Shown here one piece after another: positions 7,904 to 16,849 of a stretch of 42,265 nt of DNA (the first letter of the stretch is position 1; every line of letters begins with the position of its first letter). The notes below the pieces were generated by a model. The model saw only the letters and a list, made by a program, of their open reading frames with translations. It did no database searches and was not told where the DNA came from. The position numbers and the translations under genes were made by a program. The stretch spans positions 1-42,265 of the forward strand of contig CAZFHP010000005.1 of the NCBI GenBank assembly GCA_964519365.1, given 5' to 3'. This stretch comes from CAZFHP01 sp964519365 (GTDB lineage: Bacteria; Babelota; Babeliae; Babelales; RVW-14).

Positions 7904-8614
7904 ATGAACACAATAAACAAGCGCTATAAATTTTTATTCTTGTCTCTTATGGGTATTTTTATGCTTCTTTGTACAATTATTCCTGGGCTAAAAACAGGAT
8001 TTAGTTTTATTTGGGGATCACAAAAATTCTCGTTTAATATACTTAACATGATCGCGCCCCTAATTGGTTCTATGTGTAATTTCACACAGTCAGGATTACT
8101 TATTATGCTCTTGTTTGGATTTAAATGGGCTCTAAAAAGTTTGCCCATAACGTACGGCATACCAACGCTTTTTGCGACATTCAGTTGGTCAGCTAGTTGG
8201 TCAACTCAAACACACGCATACAAAAAAACAAATTTTTTATTGCACGTCATGCTCCCGACTATCTGCATGATTTTGTTCGCAATACACCCCATTGGTAAAC
8301 ACGCTTTTTTATATGCGTGTTATTGGTTTGTTCCCATGATAGTATACGCGATCAAACGAAAATACTTGATATCCAATATTTTTCTAACAGCACTTTCAAG
8401 TACATTTATTGCTCATGCAATGGGCAGTATAATCTGGCTATACACAATCCCTATGACAGCACAACAATGGCTCGGGCTTATTCCTATTGTTGCGGTTGAA
8501 CGACTCACATTTGCTTCTGGATGTGTAATCGTTTACAAAGCGCTATCACGTATAACGATTATGTTAAGTTCTTTAAAAAAATCTACAAACACACAAAATC
8601 AAACAAATACATAA
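7904..8614 (+). CDS. Polytopic inner-membrane protein of unknown function
   Basis: Start at ATG 7904 follows GGGAG at 7893-7897; a more upstream reading from 7877 lacks support. The 236-residue product has about six hydrophobic segments, for example FLSLMGIFMLLCTIIPGL, GLLIMLLFGFKWAL and YACYWFVPMIVYAI. The connecting loops are short and the C-terminal tail is Asn/Thr-rich. The size and layout resemble small transporter subunits, but I recognise no family signature and make no substrate call. The last 94 bases overlap, in another frame, a small ankyrin-like ORF. The gene is divergent from thyX and preceded by a good promoter and a palindrome. Confidence 0.7.
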   Translation: MNTINKRYKFLFLSLMGIFMLLCTIIPGLKTGFSFIWGSQKFSFNILNMIAPLIGSMCNFTQSGLLIMLLFGFKWALKSLPITYGIPTLFATFSWSASWSTQTHAYKKTNFLLHVMLPTICMILFAIHPIGKHAFLYACYWFVPMIVYAIKRKYLISNIFLTALSSTFIAHAMGSIIWLYTIPMTAQQWLGLIPIVAVERLTFASGCVIVYKALSRITIMLSSLKKSTNTQNQTNT

Positions 8615-8886
8615 TAAATGCTCGAGATAGAAATCGGCGCACACCACTTCATGTTGCCGTAATACAGAACAATATAGCTGCAACACAGCATCTTGTTAAA
8701 ATTTGCCCCAATATTAATATCGATGCAAAAGATCATTATGGCATGCGTCCAGTAGATTATGCTCGTTACTATAAGTACCGAGTTATAGCAATAGCTCTCA
8801 GAAAAGAACATTTAAAACGCCACAAACGACGCAACCAACACAAACGTCACAAGAAAAATTCTGTTCGCAAAAAACAAAGCTCTTAA
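8521..8886 (+). CDS. Small ankyrin-like ORF with basic tail, overlapping the upstream gene
   Basis: A 121-residue frame begins at ATG 8521, 94 bases inside the preceding membrane protein gene. After the overlap it reads as a true ankyrin module: INARDRNRRTPLHVAVIQNN, ATQHLVKICPNINIDAKD, YGMRPVDYARYYKYRVIAIA. It ends in a very basic tail (KRHKRRNQHKRHKKN and more) that resembles a nucleic-acid-binding or nuclear-localisation segment. There is no signal peptide and no clear ribosome binding site before 8521. It may be translationally coupled, or it may be the 3' part of a larger ankyrin gene joined to the membrane gene. Its stop overlaps the convergent M16 gene by four bases. Confidence 0.55.
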   Translation: MCNRLQSAITYNDYVKFFKKIYKHTKSNKYIINARDRNRRTPLHVAVIQNNIAATQHLVKICPNINIDAKDHYGMRPVDYARYYKYRVIAIALRKEHLKRHKRRNQHKRHKKNSVRKKQSS

Positions 8887-11660
8887 GTTGCTTGTCCAAC
8901 GCGGCCAACCCGTATGCGAACCATCTTGTCTGTATTAAAATACTTGGCACATGTGCTATTTAGTTCAGCAATACTCATACTTTGAATACGTTTAAGAACA
9001 TTGTCATAGTAATCAAAGCCTAAGCCAAAAACCTCTAGCGTACACATAACTTCTGCAACCGAAGCATTAGTTGAAATCGCATCGATTAACGTTTTTAAAT
9101 AGAGTTGACGTGCAGCACTCACTTCTTCTTGAGTAACACCATCTCGAGCCATGCCGTCAATCAGGGCACGCATCTTCTGCTCAACAAGAGCAACTTTGTC
9201 CGGGCTCAAAATAGCACCAACATAATCAAACCCATGCTCATGACCTGCCCCAGCAGCCCATGCCCCAAAGGCATCATAAAAAAGACCTGATCGTTGCCGC
9301 AATTGAAAAATACGCGAGCCAAGAGAATGGAACCCAATATAATTCAATAACTTAAGTGGAATTAAATCTGGATGCTCAATTGTCACAGGAGACGGCTGCC
9401 CCATCGCCAAAACAACTTGATCTCGTAACATAAATGTATCTATTTTTGCTTGCGAATCAAAAACACTTTCTGGATATTCTATGGTAATACGCTCGCCAGT
9501 ATTTACCCATTGACCAAAAACGCCTTTGATTATCTTCTCCATTGTATTGATATCAAAGTCTCCAGCAATACTCAAAATCATATTTTCTGGATTTATATAC
9601 TTTTCATGTAAAGTTTTTAAATCACGAGGAGACAATTGTTCAAGCTCATCAAGCGCTTGTTCAAAGCTCCAACCAAATGGATGATCTTTATACACGCTAC
9701 GTCTTAGCTCACGAACAGCTACTTGTATAGGGTCATCTTTACTGCGCATAAAAGAATCAATTTCTATCGCCCGCACTTTCTCAAGGGCACGTGATTCAAA
9801 AACTGGATTACATAAAACATATAAAAAACGCTCAAATATTTTTTTCACATCAGAGCTTAACAATGACAAATGACCACCACTTTTTCCAAAACTATAATCA
9901 ACACCATAAAATTCAAAAAAATCAACGTTATCTTGCTTGCTATAGCCATCGCTTTTTTCGATCAACATATCCATCATAACACCAAGAGGAATCCCCTCTT
10001 TTGCTGATGAAAAATAAAAATAATCTTTAAATTTGCAGCTTACACTAAGTAAAGGCAAAGAACGATTTTGACGAAAAAGCACTGTCAATCCATTATCCAA
10101 AACAAATTTCTTATCAGGTTTTGGGAATACAAAATCAAGAGGTTCTGGCTCTGAAATAGTAAGCGCCAACTTTGGTGACTCAACAGGAACGGTACGCTTA
10201 TATTTGCTCAAAATTTTCTTATCAAGCTCATCAGACTCTCGTTTTATTTGTTCACTTAGTTCGCGTTTACTTTCAGGCATTGGCAAAACTTCAATCTGAT
10301 TCATTAAAAACGGATCAAGACAATCTTGAATAAAATCTTGCACATGACTAGATTGTATTTCAACAAATTTATTAACACGATTAAACACGGCATATTCATC
10401 ACCTGTTGCAAAATATGAAGTTAGCCATTCATATGTAAAATTTGTAAAACGTTGTAACCGTTGGAAAAACCGTTTCCCTTGAGACTTAGTAATATACTCA
10501 AGTTCTTTGTCGTCAAAACCGTACTCTATCACTTTGGCCAACTCTTGCTCAATAACACATCGACACTCAGTGCTTTTACCAGAAACAGGTTCAACTAAAA
10601 CAAGAAAAATTCCTGACTCCATAAATTTTTGTGCATAAACGCAAACATCAGACGCTACTTTATGCTCGTCAACAAGCGCCCGATACAAACGACTTCCTTC
10701 GCCATCACCAAGCAAGCTTGCCGCAGCAGTCGCCACAACTTCATGCTCACTCTTTTTTCCAGGAATTCGCCAATAAAAACCAAGCTGCTCTGTTGCAACA
10801 TCTTCATAAAAACGCGTATGTTGTGTTTCTAAACTATCATGTAAAACAGGAAACGATTGAATCATACTTTCTGATTCACTTGTTATATCTTCAAACTGTT
10901 CTTTTGCCAAAGCAATAACTTCCTCTGGATTAACGTCTCCAATAACAAAAAGAACCGCTCTGTCTGGATGATAATGCTTTTTGTAAAACCGATGAAGATT
11001 TTCAGAAGATAAATTCAAAAGATCTTCTTTATACCCGATAACAGGATAATGATACGGATGATTAGCCGGATACAAAAGGGATTTAATTTTTTCAAGCATC
11101 ATGGACACATAATCATCTTTGTACATCTTAAGCTCTTGTATAACTGCCTTTAATTCTGAAGCTAGATGTTGCCCATCAAAACGAGCATTTTGCATGCAAT
11201 CTGCAAGAATTTCTACAAACGGTTTCCAATTGTTTTTGTTGGTCTCAAAGTAATAACTCGTAACATCCATAGATGTAAATGCATTATACGAAGCACCATA
11301 TTTACGGGCAATGACATCTAGATCAGATTCTGATAGTTGCTGTGTTCCCTTAAAGATCATATGTTCTATTAAGTGCGCAAGTCCACGTTCTCCTGCGTCT
11401 TCAACATATGAGCCAACGTTATACGCAATTTGAACAAGAACCTTAGGAACAGACGTGTTTTTTAAAACTAAAACTGTCATCCCGTTATCAAGAACAACTT
11501 TTTTCACACCATCTGTCGAAATAGTAAAGTCAGGTTTTGTTCGCAAATAAGACACACTTTCTCCTTTGTAGTAATGACAACGTGCAAAAACAACAATCAA
11601 TGTTATACTAAACGTTAACATTGCACAAACAATAAGTTTAGTTGGAATAATAAATTTCAT
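8883..11660 (-). CDS. M16 family zinc metallopeptidase (two fused M16 units)
   Basis: The 925-residue protein has an N-terminal hydrophobic segment (residues 8-26) that acts as a signal or membrane anchor. The first M16 unit carries the inverted zinc motif HLIEH at residues 96-100 (GLAHLIEHMIFKGT) and a distal Glu in the ELKAVIQELKMYKDD stretch. The second unit, from about residue 510 (FVLDNGLTVLFRQN), has the same fold but lacks HxxEH, the usual division of labour in pitrilysin-type enzymes. It probably degrades peptides in the periplasm. Length fits the fused class. GGAG precedes the ATG. It diverges from the heptosyltransferase gene across only 59 bases. Confidence 0.93.
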   Translation of the reverse strand: MKFIIPTKLIVCAMLTFSITLIVVFARCHYYKGESVSYLRTKPDFTISTDGVKKVVLDNGMTVLVLKNTSVPKVLVQIAYNVGSYVEDAGERGLAHLIEHMIFKGTQQLSESDLDVIARKYGASYNAFTSMDVTSYYFETNKNNWKPFVEILADCMQNARFDGQHLASELKAVIQELKMYKDDYVSMMLEKIKSLLYPANHPYHYPVIGYKEDLLNLSSENLHRFYKKHYHPDRAVLFVIGDVNPEEVIALAKEQFEDITSESESMIQSFPVLHDSLETQHTRFYEDVATEQLGFYWRIPGKKSEHEVVATAAASLLGDGEGSRLYRALVDEHKVASDVCVYAQKFMESGIFLVLVEPVSGKSTECRCVIEQELAKVIEYGFDDKELEYITKSQGKRFFQRLQRFTNFTYEWLTSYFATGDEYAVFNRVNKFVEIQSSHVQDFIQDCLDPFLMNQIEVLPMPESKRELSEQIKRESDELDKKILSKYKRTVPVESPKLALTISEPEPLDFVFPKPDKKFVLDNGLTVLFRQNRSLPLLSVSCKFKDYFYFSSAKEGIPLGVMMDMLIEKSDGYSKQDNVDFFEFYGVDYSFGKSGGHLSLLSSDVKKIFERFLYVLCNPVFESRALEKVRAIEIDSFMRSKDDPIQVAVRELRRSVYKDHPFGWSFEQALDELEQLSPRDLKTLHEKYINPENMILSIAGDFDINTMEKIIKGVFGQWVNTGERITIEYPESVFDSQAKIDTFMLRDQVVLAMGQPSPVTIEHPDLIPLKLLNYIGFHSLGSRIFQLRQRSGLFYDAFGAWAAGAGHEHGFDYVGAILSPDKVALVEQKMRALIDGMARDGVTQEEVSAARQLYLKTLIDAISTNASVAEVMCTLEVFGLGFDYYDNVLKRIQSMSIAELNSTCAKYFNTDKMVRIRVGRVGQAT

Positions 11661-11719
11661 ATTCTACTCCAGAAAATAAAAAATTTTATGTTACGCTTTT
11701 TACATTATATTAGGATATC

Positions 11720-12808
11720 ATGAAAATACTTATCATGCGAGTGTCAGCAATCGGCGATGTTATACACACGCTGCCTGCATTATATTTACTAAAAAACTCG
11801 TTACAAACAGCAAATATCCCATGTACTATTACATGGGTTGTTCAAAAAAAAGCCGCGTCCCTTTTAGCGAATCAGCCGTTTATTGATAACGTTGTCGTGT
11901 TACCCGATAAATTTTTATGGCCAAAAAACTGGGGCCAAACATATTCAATTATACAAAAATTACGTAAAAACACATGGGACGCAATTATTGACTTTCAGGG
12001 AATTTTAAAAACGTCTACGTTGTTATCATTTCTGTCTGGAATAAAATATGGTTTTGCAACAAATCATGCTCGAAGCAACATAACGACTCTTTTTACAAAA
12101 AAACATGTTACCCCCGTGTATAAAAATATTATTCAAAAAAACTTAGCACTCACATCATATGTTGCTCAAGATCTAGCCAATATACAATCACATCTGAGCA
12201 CACCAGAACTTCACAAGCACATACATTTTTTTATTCCTGAAAACAATAAATCGCTCGTTAATAATTGGCTCGAAAAAAATAAAAACACAGAAAATTTTAG
12301 CACTCGTTATATTATGCTCGCACCAAATACAACATGGGAATCAAAACATTGGCCATATGACTATTGGCAGAAACTTATACAAAAACTAACACACTCCCAA
12401 GAGCTTCAAGAACAAAATATTTCGTGTGTTTTAACAGGAAGTCAGTTTGGCAATCAAGCTCGTGATCTTGCGCAATTTATTACACAACAAAATCTCCCCG
12501 TTCTGATCACCCCAAAGTGGGACTTACAAACACTTGCATATTTCATACAAAAAGTATCGTTGCTTATTGCACCTGACACGGGGCTTTTACATTTAGCAGA
12601 TTTTTTAGGCACAACAACCATTGGGATATTTGGCCCAACACACGCATCTAAACACGGGCCATTTTTAACACAAAAAAATATTCAAAACGCTTTTCAAATT
12701 ACATGTCCGCACGTTTATGCAAAAAGCCATAACGAGCAACCATGTATGCACAAGCTAACACCTGAAATGCTTCTCTCTCGCATCGTAGAAAACATAAGAA
12801 TTTTATAA
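11720..12808 (+). CDS. Glycosyltransferase family 9 (heptosyltransferase-like)
   Basis: The 362-residue protein begins MKILIMRVSAIGDVIHTLPA, the typical start of ADP-heptose:LPS heptosyltransferases. Near the C-terminus it has the GT9 signature PDTGLLHLADFLGTTTIGIF followed by GPTHASKHGP. It likely adds a sugar to lipopolysaccharide core on the cytoplasmic face of the inner membrane. The closest textbook member is heptosyltransferase I (waaC), but the acceptor and donor cannot be fixed from sequence, so no symbol is given. AGGAT lies close before the ATG. The tolC-like gene follows on the same strand after 65 bases. Its presence supports a diderm envelope with some form of LPS. Confidence 0.9.
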   Translation: MKILIMRVSAIGDVIHTLPALYLLKNSLQTANIPCTITWVVQKKAASLLANQPFIDNVVVLPDKFLWPKNWGQTYSIIQKLRKNTWDAIIDFQGILKTSTLLSFLSGIKYGFATNHARSNITTLFTKKHVTPVYKNIIQKNLALTSYVAQDLANIQSHLSTPELHKHIHFFIPENNKSLVNNWLEKNKNTENFSTRYIMLAPNTTWESKHWPYDYWQKLIQKLTHSQELQEQNISCVLTGSQFGNQARDLAQFITQQNLPVLITPKWDLQTLAYFIQKVSLLIAPDTGLLHLADFLGTTTIGIFGPTHASKHGPFLTQKNIQNAFQITCPHVYAKSHNEQPCMHKLTPEMLLSRIVENIRIL

Positions 12809-12873
12809 ATTTGCCAATATACGTTATGCTTGTGTACACTACTGGTAAGTAATTTTAAGAGAGGAACAAAAAA

Positions 12874-14235
12874 ATGATACCCGTTATATTTTTATTATTC
12901 GTATGTTTATGTTCAAGTACATATACACACGCTAAAAAAACACACGCTAAAAAAAATATTTTTTTTACGCCACAAACGCGTCACTTAAACAAAACTAAAA
13001 ATTCGCAAACTCCTACAACACGTACGCAATTAAGTTTGCATCGAGCAATCAAACTAGCACACAAATATAAGCCAGACCTACAAGCATATAAACATAAAAT
13101 ACGGTCGAGTAAAATAAACGAAAAGCTTGCATGGTCTGATTATTATCCTGTCATAACATTAGAGTCTAACACTAGCCAATCAAAGGACCAAAGTTCACCA
13201 CATACGGTAACGACACTAGGAGCTCGCCAGCTTATTTATGATTTTGCCGGGCCACAAAAAAAATCAAAACAAGCAGCAAAGCATACACAGGTGATGAAGT
13301 TTCAGCAACAAGCGAAAAGAAATAATACTCGGCTTGCGGTAGAACAAGCGTTTCTTGATTGCTGGAAACTTCAACAGCAATATATGACAATCAAAGCATT
13401 ACAAAAAGCATCTCGAACGACATTAAATGCCGCGTTAAACAAAAATAGCGCACAATTGAGCGACAAAAAAGATTGGCTCAAAGACTTAGAGCTTCATGCT
13501 AACGATCTGGCAACAATAAGTAATTACGACGACGCAATAGCAATCTTCCAAGATCTATTATTATTTCTCATGGGCAACAGCACCAAGATACAGCTAAACC
13601 CAAAAGACCAGAAAAAAAATATCGTTACAAAGCTTACATGGGATTACACAAAAAAAATCAAACTTCAGGTTTTAGATTTTTATTATCAGCAGGCAATAAA
13701 ATCTCGACCCGAAATAAAAGAACAGCAAAAATATATTGAAATTCAAGAAGACGAAATGAGTATTGTCGCAAATACACGTCTGCCTAAATTATCAGCTCAC
13801 GCAAACACAGGATATACAACGGGAGAGTCAAGAGGCAGATATACTGTTGGCGCAACAATAAGTTGGAATATCTTTGATGGCCTTAAAAGCAATTACTTAA
13901 CAGACCAAGCACATGCAAAAAAATTAGAAGCTATACTTAACAAGCAACAAGTCATACAATCGATCAAAAAAGAAGTCGAACAAACATATCATGAACTAAA
14001 TCAAGAACTAACAAAACTTAACGCTCAAAAATTTAGATACGTTCGAACTAAAAACGACTATGTGCTCGCTTGCAAACGTTTTAAAATTGGCGACATCTCT
14101 GCTGTTGAACGCGATCAAGCAGAATATTTGTGGCGATCAGAACAGATAAAGTGGATCAATCAAAAAGTAGCAACCTATGCAAAAAACTACGAATTATTAC
14201 ATAGGTGTGGCTATTCTGACAAAATTATAGTATAA
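12874..14235 (+). CDS. TolC-like outer-membrane efflux channel protein
   Basis: The 453-residue product has a signal peptide (MIPVIFLLFVCLCSSTYTHA) and the layout of the outer-membrane efflux protein family. A first helical stretch (LSLHRAIKLAHKYKPDLQAY) precedes strands (YYPVITLESNTSQS). A second copy of this pattern begins near residue 275 (IKSRPEIKEQQKYIEIQEDE, LPKLSAHANTGYTTG, VGATISWNIFDG). TolC trimers form tunnels across the periplasm for type I secretion or drug export. GAGAGG lies eight bases before the ATG. No adaptor or inner-membrane pump gene is adjacent in this window, so its partners are unknown. It could serve export of host-directed proteins, but nothing here shows that. Confidence 0.9.
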   Translation: MIPVIFLLFVCLCSSTYTHAKKTHAKKNIFFTPQTRHLNKTKNSQTPTTRTQLSLHRAIKLAHKYKPDLQAYKHKIRSSKINEKLAWSDYYPVITLESNTSQSKDQSSPHTVTTLGARQLIYDFAGPQKKSKQAAKHTQVMKFQQQAKRNNTRLAVEQAFLDCWKLQQQYMTIKALQKASRTTLNAALNKNSAQLSDKKDWLKDLELHANDLATISNYDDAIAIFQDLLLFLMGNSTKIQLNPKDQKKNIVTKLTWDYTKKIKLQVLDFYYQQAIKSRPEIKEQQKYIEIQEDEMSIVANTRLPKLSAHANTGYTTGESRGRYTVGATISWNIFDGLKSNYLTDQAHAKKLEAILNKQQVIQSIKKEVEQTYHELNQELTKLNAQKFRYVRTKNDYVLACKRFKIGDISAVERDQAEYLWRSEQIKWINQKVATYAKNYELLHRCGYSDKIIV

Positions 14236-14320
14236 TTATTTTTTACAGGGGAATTTTAGGTATAGTAGTAATACCGTGATCAAATCTTATATGTTCCCAT
14301 TTTGGATATCCCTTGGGTTT

Positions 14321-14339
14321 TACGCATATTACATGCGTA
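14321..14339. repeat. Inverted repeat between the tolC-like gene and the EamA gene
   Basis: TACGCAT and ATGCGTA form a perfect 7-bp stem around a 5-base loop, ending 23 bases before the next start codon. It could be a weak terminator for the upstream gene or a leader hairpin of the EamA gene. No strong T-run follows. Confidence 0.4.
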
Positions 14340-14362
14340 TTTATAGTTATCAGGAGTAACGT

Positions 14363-15298
14363 ATGTTTCTCATTGTATTAATGCATACGCTCTACGGATG
14401 CACATTTACTATCAGTAAAATTCTTATAAAACATGCCCCTCCAATCTTTGTTATTGGGGTACGCATGATTATTGCCGGAATTATCTTGTCGCTTTATGCA
14501 AATCTTTTCTCTAAAAGCAAAAATACACTAGACCGAACATCTTTATTTTACATACTCCAGATAGCTATCTTTGGGATCTATTTTCCGTATGTACTACGCT
14601 ATTGGGCTTTACAATACTTGCCCGTGACAAAAACCGCTCTGATATATAATATTTCTCCATTTGCGGCATACTTCTTTTCGTATCTCTTTTTTAAAGAAAA
14701 AGTCACATTCAAAAAATGGCTGGGGCTTATTATTGGTTTTGCCGGGATCATTCCCATGCTTGTTGCTCATAGCCCCTCAGAAGCCACCATCCATGGCTTT
14801 GCTTTTTTGTCATGGGCAGAAATCGCAATGCTCGTTTCAGTTTCCTGCTTTAGTTATGGCTGGGTCATCATGAAAAAACTTGTCTTACATAAAGACATTT
14901 CTCCCGCAAAAATTAACGGTTTTAATATGCTCATAGGTGGCACACTTGCACTGGGCACAGCGTCTATACTTGAAGCCAAACCAGTTATTGAAGCGCCTCT
15001 TTCTTTTGGCATCTGGCTAGCAATTATTATTTTAATCACCAATCTTATTTGTTACAATCTGTACGCTATACTTTTAAAACAATACTCAGCAACACTTATT
15101 GCCCTTGCAGGCTTGCTCGCTCCAGTATCAGCAGCAATCACTAGCTGGCTTTATTTCGGCGAAACACTCTCTTGGGACTTATATCTTTCTGGCGTACTTG
15201 TTCTTATAGGCTTTCTCTTGTTTTATCTAGAAGAGCTTAAAATCGAAAAGGAAGCAGAACAAGAAGACCCAGAAAAATACGAAGAAATCTCTGAATAA
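14363..15298 (+). CDS. EamA/DMT-family transporter
   Basis: The 311-residue protein has about ten membrane helices in two similar halves, the signature of the drug/metabolite transporter superfamily. The first half includes GCTFTISKILIKHAPPIFVI and YFPYVLRYWALQYLPVTKTA. The second half ends with LAPVSAAITSWLYFGETLSW, the typical last EamA segment. The substrate is unknown; in host-dependent bacteria such proteins often import or exchange metabolites. CAGGAGT at 14350-14356 gives a good ribosome binding site. The charged C-terminal tail is cytoplasmic by prediction. Confidence 0.9.
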   Translation: MFLIVLMHTLYGCTFTISKILIKHAPPIFVIGVRMIIAGIILSLYANLFSKSKNTLDRTSLFYILQIAIFGIYFPYVLRYWALQYLPVTKTALIYNISPFAAYFFSYLFFKEKVTFKKWLGLIIGFAGIIPMLVAHSPSEATIHGFAFLSWAEIAMLVSVSCFSYGWVIMKKLVLHKDISPAKINGFNMLIGGTLALGTASILEAKPVIEAPLSFGIWLAIIILITNLICYNLYAILLKQYSATLIALAGLLAPVSAAITSWLYFGETLSWDLYLSGVLVLIGFLLFYLEELKIEKEAEQEDPEKYEEISE

Positions 15299-15398
15299 TA
15301 TACTATATTTTCTTGCGATACTTACTTTTGACAAAGCCCCTTACATAAGTACACTATTATACGAATATAATCTTACATAATAGCTATAAAGGGAGAGT

Positions 15399-15953
15399 AT
15401 GGTTGTTCAAAAACGTATGTATCGTTTTGCTGTCTGTGCGGTTTTTACAAGCATAACGCTTGTATATATCCCGTCGGGATTATCCAAAGCACCAGAAGAA
15501 AAAAAACAAGTGCGTGTATATATAGACATGGTCGGAGATCTGTTTCATGCGGGACATGTTAATGCAATTAAAAACGCTCGCACATTTGGGGACTATCTAA
15601 TCGTCGGACTTTGTGGCGACAACGATTGTGCAAGCTACAAACGACGTCCCATTTTAAATATAGACGAACGCGTCATGGCTGCAAAAGCCTGCGAATTTGT
15701 TGATGAAGTTATTCCAAACGCTCCAATGAAAGCAACAAAAGAATTTATCGCAAAACATAACATCGATATAATTGTACATGGCGATGATTTTGACAAAGAA
15801 AAAATGCAAAAATATTATGGTGATGCTATAGAGCTAGGAATCTTAAGAATCGTACCCTATACTCCTGGCATTTCTACAAGTGAAATTATCCAAAGAATTT
15901 TGTCCCGAGCTGAAGAATTAAGTACAAAAATTCATAAATCTGTCAAAAGCTAA
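15399..15953 (+). CDS. Cytidylyltransferase, phosphoethanolamine/phosphocholine type, with N-terminal signal
   Basis: The 184-residue protein has the nucleotidyltransferase HxGH motif in FHAGHVNAIKNAR. It also has GDNDCASYKRRPILNIDERV, VHGDDF and the C-terminal PGISTSEIIQRI. These match CTP:phosphoethanolamine and related eukaryotic-type cytidylyltransferases of the Kennedy pathway. The unusual part is the start: residues 7-30 (YRFAVCAVFTSITLVYIPSG, then LSKA) form a signal peptide or membrane anchor that cytosolic family members lack. The start at 15399 is backed by GGGAG seven bases upstream. If exported, the enzyme would act outside the bacterial cytosol, possibly on host lipid precursors; that is inference. 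Its stop overlaps yidD by four bases. Confidence 0.85.
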   Translation: MVVQKRMYRFAVCAVFTSITLVYIPSGLSKAPEEKKQVRVYIDMVGDLFHAGHVNAIKNARTFGDYLIVGLCGDNDCASYKRRPILNIDERVMAAKACEFVDEVIPNAPMKATKEFIAKHNIDIIVHGDDFDKEKMQKYYGDAIELGILRIVPYTPGISTSEIIQRILSRAEELSTKIHKSVKS

Positions 15954-16192
15954 CGCTTTCTCTTTCTCCTAAGATATAACGCCGTAATGGGGTTACAACT
16001 TAACAATCGCCAAATAATAAGTATAAAAGCTTTATAAACAGGCTTGGTGAGAATTACGTGCTTTGCATAATCAGTACACGAAACAGGGTAGATGCACACA
16101 AGATTCATGAATCCAAAAATTGGTCTGATTATATCAAGCAGGGCTATTAAAAATCTTTGGTAAAGCTTCATGGGTATACTTACGGAAAACAT
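15950..16192 (-). CDS. yidD: Membrane protein insertion efficiency factor YidD
   Basis: The 80-residue product has the YidD pattern: a hydrophobic start, CIYPVSCTDYAKHVI (compare the family's C-x-x-x-P-S-C-S-x-Y-A), and RLLSCNP. A basic tail follows. YidD assists YidC in inserting membrane proteins. Its place after rpmH and rnpA is the classic bacterial order, although yidC does not follow here; an opposing cytidylyltransferase does instead. The ATG at 16192 overlaps rnpA by 13 bases. An alternative start at 16171 (MKLYQRF) would avoid the overlap, and neither has a strong ribosome binding site. The usual GG-x-D-P-V tail of the family is missing. Confidence 0.85.
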   Translation of the reverse strand: MFSVSIPMKLYQRFLIALLDIIRPIFGFMNLVCIYPVSCTDYAKHVILTKPVYKAFILIIWRLLSCNPITALYLRRKRKR

Positions 16193-16509
16193 GACATTAG
16201 AAAATCTTTAAGCTCGTCAAACGTTAAGCTTAATGCTTGTTCATAACCAAACAAAATAGAGATCACAGGTTTTTGATATAATTTTTGGGTATAAAAAATA
16301 GATTTAATGCGACGCCTAAAAAGATTTCGCTTGTGCGCTTTGCCTGACTTACGTGGAACAACAATTAAGAGCTTTCCATAAGAAAGCTCTTCTTGTGTAT
16401 CACTTTGCAAAATCTTAAGTCCCGGCCCTCGTTTAGCTATCTTTACTAAATCAAATGCCCCATCAACTTCTTTTTTTGAAAACGAAAAAAGCTTTGCAAA
16501 TTTTATCAT
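16180..16509 (-). CDS. rnpA: Ribonuclease P protein component
   Basis: The 109-residue basic protein contains the RNase P signature RKSGKAHKRNLFRRRIKSIF and an N-terminal LFSFSKKEVDGAF stretch. It is the protein subunit that helps the RNase P RNA cut tRNA leaders. It lies 55 bases downstream of rpmH and overlaps yidD, as in most bacteria. The sequence is divergent outside the RNR core. No rnpB RNA gene was seen in the window. Confidence 0.92.
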   Translation of the reverse strand: MIKFAKLFSFSKKEVDGAFDLVKIAKRGPGLKILQSDTQEELSYGKLLIVVPRKSGKAHKRNLFRRRIKSIFYTQKLYQKPVISILFGYEQALSLTFDELKDFLMSCFP

Positions 16510-16564
16510 TTATTTTTACGAAGCTGTTTTGACGAAATTAACAGAACTAAACTTTATCACAGGC

Positions 16565-16699
16565 TTAGACAGCAAGGCGCTTGCGCCCTTTTGCTCGGCG
16601 ACGATTAAGAATCTTGCGACCATCTTTTGTTGCCATACGTTTACGAAAACCGTGTTTACGTTTTCGCTTCTTATTACTTGGCCTATACGTCATTGACAT
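16565..16699 (-). CDS. rpmH: Ribosomal protein bL34
   Basis: A 44-codon gene encodes MSMTYRPSNKKRKRKHGFRK and then RMATKDGRKILNRRRAKGRK, ending RLAV, a full-length and clear bL34. The start at 16699 follows AGGAG five bases upstream; a second in-frame ATG at 16693 is less well placed. It leads the rpmH-rnpA-yidD cluster and has a plausible promoter directly upstream. In many bacteria this cluster borders dnaA and the origin, but neither is visible here. Confidence 0.97.
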   Translation of the reverse strand: MSMTYRPSNKKRKRKHGFRKRMATKDGRKILNRRRAKGRKRLAV

Positions 16700-16750
16700 A
16701 ATTGCTCCTACAAATTAAGTACGAAATTTAATTTTTCATGGGAAAGCTTT

Positions 16751-16779
16751 ATTCTAGCGAATAATTCACACAGACGCAA
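16751..16779 (-). promoter_or_regulatory. Candidate promoter for rpmH-rnpA-yidD
   Basis: On the minus strand, TTGCGT (16779-16774) and TAGAAT (16756-16751) are separated by exactly 17 bases. Transcription would start near 16744, giving a leader of about 45 bases that contains AGGAG. Confidence 0.6.
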
Positions 16780-16849
16780 GCTCAAAAATATCGCGAACAC
16801 ATAGATACCACCCCTAAGCAATCGATAATCACGCTAGGCAAGCATATTC

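Noticed and set aside
16700..16849. Replication origin next to rpmH
   Set aside because: Only one weak DnaA-box-like sequence (TAATTCACA) and no dnaA or dnaN nearby; the cluster alone is not enough.
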